From Apostichopus californicus (taxonomy: Eukaryota > Echinodermata > Holothuroidea > Aspidochirotida > Stichopodidae), in assembly GCA_020650975.1 (NCBI GenBank), contig JAIPMN010000691.1:1-37577 (forward strand): a DNA stretch of 37,577 nucleotides, read 5' to 3'. Below the pieces are notes generated by a model. That model ran no database searches and was not told the origin of the DNA. It worked only from the letters and a program-made list of their open reading frames with translations. Position 1 is the stretch's first letter, and every line of letters begins with the position of its first letter. Positions 33,361 through 37,577 of this stretch are shown piece by piece. A program made the translations under genes and the position numbers.

Positions 33361-34891
33361 ATCACAGTAAGGGGTCTGTGATGTCATCTGGGCAAATGCT
33401 CTTTAAACTCTTTACTTAGGTCTATAATAAACTTCAACTTCAGCGACCAGAAAATCATTTGAACCTTTTTAAGTGTCAAAGTATAGACTTAAAGCTTGTC
33501 AAACTTGCAACAAGAAAAAGTAGATAGACTTCATCATATAGAGAATATTGTTGATGTAAGGAAGTACTAATCATCCACAATTAAGCTTGACCAATGTATA
33601 CGATCATTAACTTTGTGATCCTTCTACCATATTTTTTATTGTTTATTTAAGGCCCTGCTGGTGTCTTTAACTTTTAAACTGACTTCTCTTTTCCTTTCAT
33701 GAGCACGTCCCTGTTCACTGAACTGAAGAAGCCATTTTTCCCTTTCTTATAAATTCAAATGTTCAATTTTGATGGATTGAAGTTCATTCTTGAAGAGATA
33801 ATTTATTTCTGCTATAACAAGTTTCTTGAGATGAAACCATATAGAGTGTCAAACTACACTGGCTTTAATTTTAATAAAACCTTTGCATTGTAAATGAAGT
33901 GTTACGCAGTCTTCTTTTCTTATGCATGAGTAAGGTGCAGATAGTTTACATAGACTCCCTTTCATTATGAGTGGTGTAATTATTGGGTCTACGTATGTCA
34001 TGTTCCGACGGTGTTTAAATGTTGTTGATATTCCCAAAGAATTTAAAAACACAGGATTGGTGGTATTGCCAATTGAGTAAGGCTGGTTGCCACTACCCTT
34101 ACCAAACAAGAAAAAAAAACCTGTGGCAACCTCCACCTGTGTTCACGGGTGAAACACAAAAAAAACCACACATAAACAAATGTGGCAACCTGGGCTATTT
34201 GCTATTCACGGAGAAGTTAAAAGTCCTTCACCTCTTTCTCCACTTCCTCTCTCAGTTGTAATAATTTATAATGAATCTCTGCTATGAATACTTTATTTAT
34301 CCCGTTGTACATCACCAGCGAAAGGTCCTTATTCCTCTTCCACCACCTCCTCTCTCTCCTTCCCTTTAATGTGCACAGTTAATCTTCTGATAACCTTTCC
34401 CAATCTTCCCTCAAATGTAAACTTTCTTGATGATGTCACTCTATCGTGCGTGTCATCTTGTTTCCAGTTTAAGTAGTTTTAAAAAGTCAAACAAATGACT
34501 GACCAGCATGAAATCTTAAGTCTCTGATCTCTGTTTTCATGTTCCAAACATCATTATTCATCCCCTCCCCTCCATCCCCCCCCCCCCTCTACCAATTGGT
34601 TGGGCATATTCTGACTGCAATATCTGTCTTTCTGCTAATATAAATCTTTGTTTATATGCAAAGATGGAACTGGTGACACATACCTTACATATGTGACTAT
34701 AAAGGAACTAGTTTGAATCAATTTTGGGATATGTGACGTAAACGCAAATGGACGCACATTCTCTACACGGCGGGGAAAAAATGTCCTTACCCCGTGTCTT
34801 TGTGATTTGTGTGTTTTTATGCCGTAAGGTTCTACTACTCGATGCATGTGTGCCTAATATATAATCTTGATCTGTTTTATCTAACTTTCAG

Positions 34892-35799
34892 GCGGACGGT
34901 TTAATGGAAGAGGGCAGCAGACTCACCAGTACGACTATGGCGGAGGAGGAGGAAGAGGAATGCAAAACAGAAACTATGATGGAGATAACGGAAGGGGAAT
35001 CAGGCGGGGAAGGGGGTCTAGGAACTATCATAGGGAAGGAAGGTTTGGCCCAAACAGAGAATGGAATAAGAACCGTATTTTTTTCCCTACCAGTGAAGGG
35101 GAGGAGTGTCATTCCCCTGTGAGTAACCCCATGGACCACTGGGAACCAAGCGGAGGCGAAGACTGGGAGACGGCCGAGGATAAGATACTAGCAGAGTCGC
35201 CAATAGCACAGGAAGGTGAGCTGTGGCAGCCCTCCCCCAATCTAGACCCTCTGTCGGGGCCTATCGGTACCTGGGAGCCCCCCGTCGAAGAAAGACAATG
35301 GGAAGAAGACATGGAAAATAATAAAATGTCCGTTGGGGAGAAAGTCAAACATTGGCAACATTTTGGAGTCCTCGGTAGTGGTCCGTCAGATAAGAATAGT
35401 AGCAAGTGCACCAGTCCCACGGCAGTTGTGTCCTCTCCACCCGTACGCGGTGCTTCATCCTTAGAGAAAGGTGGTAACGATAGAGAGGCAGAAGCCAGCA
35501 ACTTGGTGGAGAATATCATCTTAAAGGATAGCAAGAGTGGGAAAGCAGGGATCGAACAAGCGATAAACCGAGAGGAAGCAGTCAGAGCAAAAGAGGAAAA
35601 GACCAAAGCGAAAAAGAAACTGGAACCGTTGGTCATACCCACTAGAGACAGCAATCCGATGGGTCCCACCAGCCCACTGTCAGCTGGATCATTGAAAACT
35701 CCGACTGACCTTCAAGTCGATTGGTCCGTGTCGCCGGTGGACCCCCCTCTCCGCACGGTCCAGGAGGAATCAAATGTTTACCAGTTCCATCCGATGTAA
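34892..35799 (+). CDS. CCDC9: CCDC9-like exon 13: RGG region and acidic tryptophan-rich tail, stop codon
   Basis: Acceptor tctaactttcag, stop TAA at 35797-35799; residues 532-833. It starts GRFNGRGQQTHQYDYGGGGG and continues with RG-rich text (RGIRRGRGSRNYHREGRFGP), a third RNA-type low-complexity region. Next comes an acidic stretch with tryptophans at regular intervals (HWEPSGGEDWE, LWQPSP, TWEPPVEERQWEED, KHWQHFG), then a Ser-rich part, a Lys/Glu-rich helix (INREEAVRAKEEKTKAKKK) and a Pro/Ser-rich end closing QFHPM. Human CCDC9 also ends in a long acidic, proline-rich tail with scattered W motifs. This is by far the longest exon, follows an 11.2-kb intron, and its composition, clearly GC-richer than the flanks, marks it as coding. 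The antisense frame here is a shadow. Confidence 0.88.
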
Positions 35800-36474
35800 C
35801 AGTGGAAACCGAGAAAATAATTTTCAAAAGAGGGGGAGCAAGATGAAGTGTTTCAGAAATTTGGAAGCAATATTGTAAAAGTTTGCAATGTGAAAAGCTG
35901 CTGAATAATTGACACAGCAAGGTTATCGGTACTAGCTGAAAAAGAAGAATGTTTTGCAACAGGAGTTGGAAACTTTCAATATAATGACAGAGATTTTCTA
36001 AAAAACAAACAAAAAACAAAGAAAAAAACAATGATTTCTGTTGTTTAAGAGATTGTGAGATGGATAACCATCAGATATGTCTTGGCTCTTGCAGAAGTTT
36101 CTGGTTTGTCTCTCCCATTCATCCTCTTCTGTTAGACTTTGAGAATTTCTGGGGACCATGAACATACAGTCATTCAGTTGCACAAAGTCAGTCGGTTGAA
36201 AACTTTGGAAAAAGAGGAAATTTGCAATTTATAATTTTCCTGCTTTTTTAACGTACTGTGATTGCAGCTTCCACCAATTTGCAGTTGAAACGTTGTTTCG
36301 ATAGAAAGAAGGATGGATAGGTTTTCCCGAATTTTTTAAATATTTTTTATTTCTTCCTCTTTCCATGTATTTCAGTTTTATTCCCTGTCATGTAGGGAAG
36401 TTTGTACACAATAAGAAAAATTGTCTATAATTTTGATTTATAATGAGAAATGATTGAAAATACTTTGAAGTGGT

Positions 36475-36480
36475 ATTAAA
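36475..36480 (+). terminator. CCDC9: Candidate proximal poly(A) signal ATTAAA
   Basis: The second most common hexamer, about 675 nt after the stop, followed by T-rich DNA within 40 nt. Confidence 0.4.
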
Positions 36481-36734
36481 GTTGTTCATTTTTATAAAGA
36501 ATCATCATACTTTTTTTTTCTTTTTTTAATAATATAATTTAATATTTTCTGCAGCTCTGCATGTTTGTACATATTTAATTTCTTGTCTATTCTGCAGATG
36601 GTTGTCAGATTCCTAAATTTATTATTTGTTTTAATGAATTGTATGATTTTGAGATTCAAAAATGAGTGATTTACCGATAAGAAGGGGAGAATATATTTTT
36701 CCTTCTTATTTTTCAGGAAAGATGCTTGTAAATT

Positions 36735-36740
36735 AATAAA
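36735..36740 (+). terminator. CCDC9: Candidate distal poly(A) signal AATAAA
   Basis: Canonical hexamer about 935 nt after the stop codon and the first AATAAA I see after it. Confidence 0.5.
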
Positions 36741-37577
36741 GAGAAATAACATAAAGTAAAAAATGAAAATAGATAATGATACTCTGTTCCTGTGAATGTA
36801 ATCATAAATAATTGGATTGTGACAGGACTTGTGTCTAAGTTTGAAGAATATTCAGAGTATGTTGTATGAAATGTATGAAGGCAGATCTGTCTTCTATTCA
36901 TCTCAAAATTGAAATGATACTGGCATGGCATATTTTATATAGCATGAAGGATAGTATAAAAATGGTAACACAACTTGATGGCATGGGAGAAATTTTGCTG
37001 GAATTAGGAGAGCGTAATGCAAAGAATGATGATAACATTGCAGAAATGTAATAGTAAGAATTGTGAGAAGAGAAAGAGTGAGAGTTAATATGACATTATA
37101 GCATGGTAGCAAATATGAAGCATAGGTGGAAATACGATAGCAGAAGTGAGAACTGAATAGTTGGAAAAACGGAGAATAACTCAGAGAGCACTCACATCAG
37201 CAGAAACTTAAAGCTAAGTAGCAGGTGTGGTAGTAACCTGATAGCTGAGTGTGTGATGATATCCAGGAACAAGAGATATTAATAAGAGGGACATAAGAAC
37301 AGTAGTTCAAAACTCTGACTTACAAAACAGCAGCATTGCAACAGTAAGAACATGTAAGAAATTGCATGGCAGTGGAAGCAGGCTCATAACTAGGATGGGG
37401 CTTGATGGGGGGGCGGGTATGTGCCTCCCAAACAGACTGAGGCCCTCCCCCTCCCATTTGCACCACCATATGGAAAAATTTAAACTTAAAGAAAAAAAGT
37501 TACAGGACACAAATACTGTGTACCCTCATTAATTGTTAATTGTTGGTGCTTCCTTCCTTCCTCTCCCCCCCCCCCCC
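36741..37577. other. Downstream intergenic sequence
   Basis: Purine-rich around 37000-37380, with many loosely repeated AGCAG/GAAG words that may be an eroded tandem repeat. The window ends inside a run of at least 13 C (37565-37577). No gene is supported on either strand. Confidence 0.55.

Larger units (their letters stand above)
23706..34891. other. CCDC9: Intron 12 (11.2 kb, phase 1)
   Basis: The longest intron, before the last exon. It contains G/C homopolymer tracts (26120, 26314, 27568, 29578, 34576), a hairpin (25681-25711), the 19-bp minisatellite (30233-30889), a 39-bp direct repeat (32221-32292) and a broken hAT transposase fragment (32885-33360). Open frames here on either strand are short or repeat-derived. 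I saw no nested gene. Confidence 0.55.
4648..36740 (+). other. CCDC9: Whole gene span: CCDC9-family gene with inserted PDZ domain
   Basis: This entry ties the 13 coding exons together. The spliced frame encodes 833 residues starting at 4691 and stopping at 35797-35799; all introns are GT-AG and all phases agree. Domain order by residue: N-terminal coiled coil about 12-65; S/R and RGG-rich 66-146; PDZ about 162-241; polar linker 246-304; (GR)6G at 323-335; coiled coil about 340-379; NWGGP box 430-434; strongly conserved block about 463-507; RGG-rich about 532-570; acidic tryptophan-rich tail to 833. Order and sequence of the coiled coils, NWGGP and MTGRER blocks match human CCDC9 as I remember it (roughly 530 residues, so this one is about 300 longer). 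Human CCDC9 is listed as a probable exon-junction-complex component, so RNA association is the family-based expectation. The PDZ is the unexpected addition. Introns span 162 bp to 11.2 kb. Whether it is orthologous to CCDC9, CCDC9B or both cannot be decided here. Confidence 0.9.
35800..36740 (+). other. CCDC9: 3' UTR of the CCDC9-like gene
   Basis: AT-rich sequence after the TAA with no further open frame. Two polyadenylation hexamers are plausible: ATTAAA at 36475-36480 and AATAAA at 36735-36740. Several T-rich stretches could bind RNA-binding proteins. The extent is inferred from these signals only. Confidence 0.6.

Noticed and set aside
33849-34136. 95-codon minus frame containing NMTYVDPIITPLIMKG
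   Set aside because: Looks superficially protein-like but I recognise no domain, it has no supporting splice or promoter context, and it lies within intron 12. It may be old transposon text, but I cannot support that.
34767-34798. Partial inverted repeat (cacggcgggg ... ccccgtg) just before the last exon
   Set aside because: The stem is short and imperfect with a poly-A loop; not distinguishable from chance.
35109-35669. 186-codon minus-strand frame
   Set aside because: Fully antisense to exon 13 of the CCDC9-like gene, which has family features, a good acceptor and a natural stop. The antisense frame is a shadow of its codon structure.

Overview
This is nuclear DNA from an animal. It is AT-rich with isolated exons bounded by GT-AG sites, long introns, metazoan-type transposon debris (LINE and hAT) and minisatellites, and it has no prokaryotic gene organisation. 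The exact taxon cannot be fixed from the sequence. Repeat texture (a recurring AGGCCTACAG decamer, decayed roughly 150-bp tandem repeats, many poly-G/poly-C runs) makes me lean to a marine invertebrate, possibly an echinoderm or other invertebrate deuterostome, but that is a weak inference.

One gene dominates the window. It lies on the + strand, from about 4.65 kb to about 36.7 kb, and I assembled it by hand from 13 coding exons (4691-4723, 5696-5833, 9223-9489, 10768-10923, 11580-11720, 12849-12941, 13707-13790, 17031-17174, 17828-17908, 18071-18292, 20248-20426, 23650-23705, 34892-35799). Every junction is GT-AG, all phases agree, and the model encodes 833 residues. It is a CCDC9/CCDC9B-family protein: an N-terminal SKEE-type coiled coil, S/R- and RGG-rich linkers, an EEKKRQN coiled coil, an NWGGP box and a highly conserved MTGRER...WRREWDREKSD block match human CCDC9 as I remember it. 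Human CCDC9 is recorded as a probable exon-junction-complex component, so an RNA-associated role is the family expectation.

The notable point is that exons 4 and 5 encode an intact PDZ domain (GLGF loop present) between the N-terminal coiled coil and the RG-rich region, a domain I do not know from human CCDC9. Introns 1 to 10 are all phase 0, so a PDZ exon pair could enter without disturbing the frame. A very regular (GR)6G tract, RGG stretches in three exons and a tryptophan/acid-rich tail give a modular protein: coiled coil, RGG, PDZ, linker, RG, coiled coil, conserved box, RGG, acidic-W tail.

Layout: 1-186 is the 3' coding end of a LINE-like retrotransposon. 187-4647 is unassigned non-coding sequence with one weak candidate exon (2065-2121). 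4648-36740 is the CCDC9-like gene. Its introns hold a complete 344-bp non-autonomous hAT element with a perfect 8-bp target duplication (9550-9893), a decayed tandem repeat (7306-7690), a 19-bp minisatellite of about 34 copies (30233-30889) and a broken hAT transposase fragment (32885-33360). The last intron is 11.2 kb. 36741-37577 is downstream sequence with no gene that I can see. I found no RNA genes, CRISPR arrays or second protein-coding gene.
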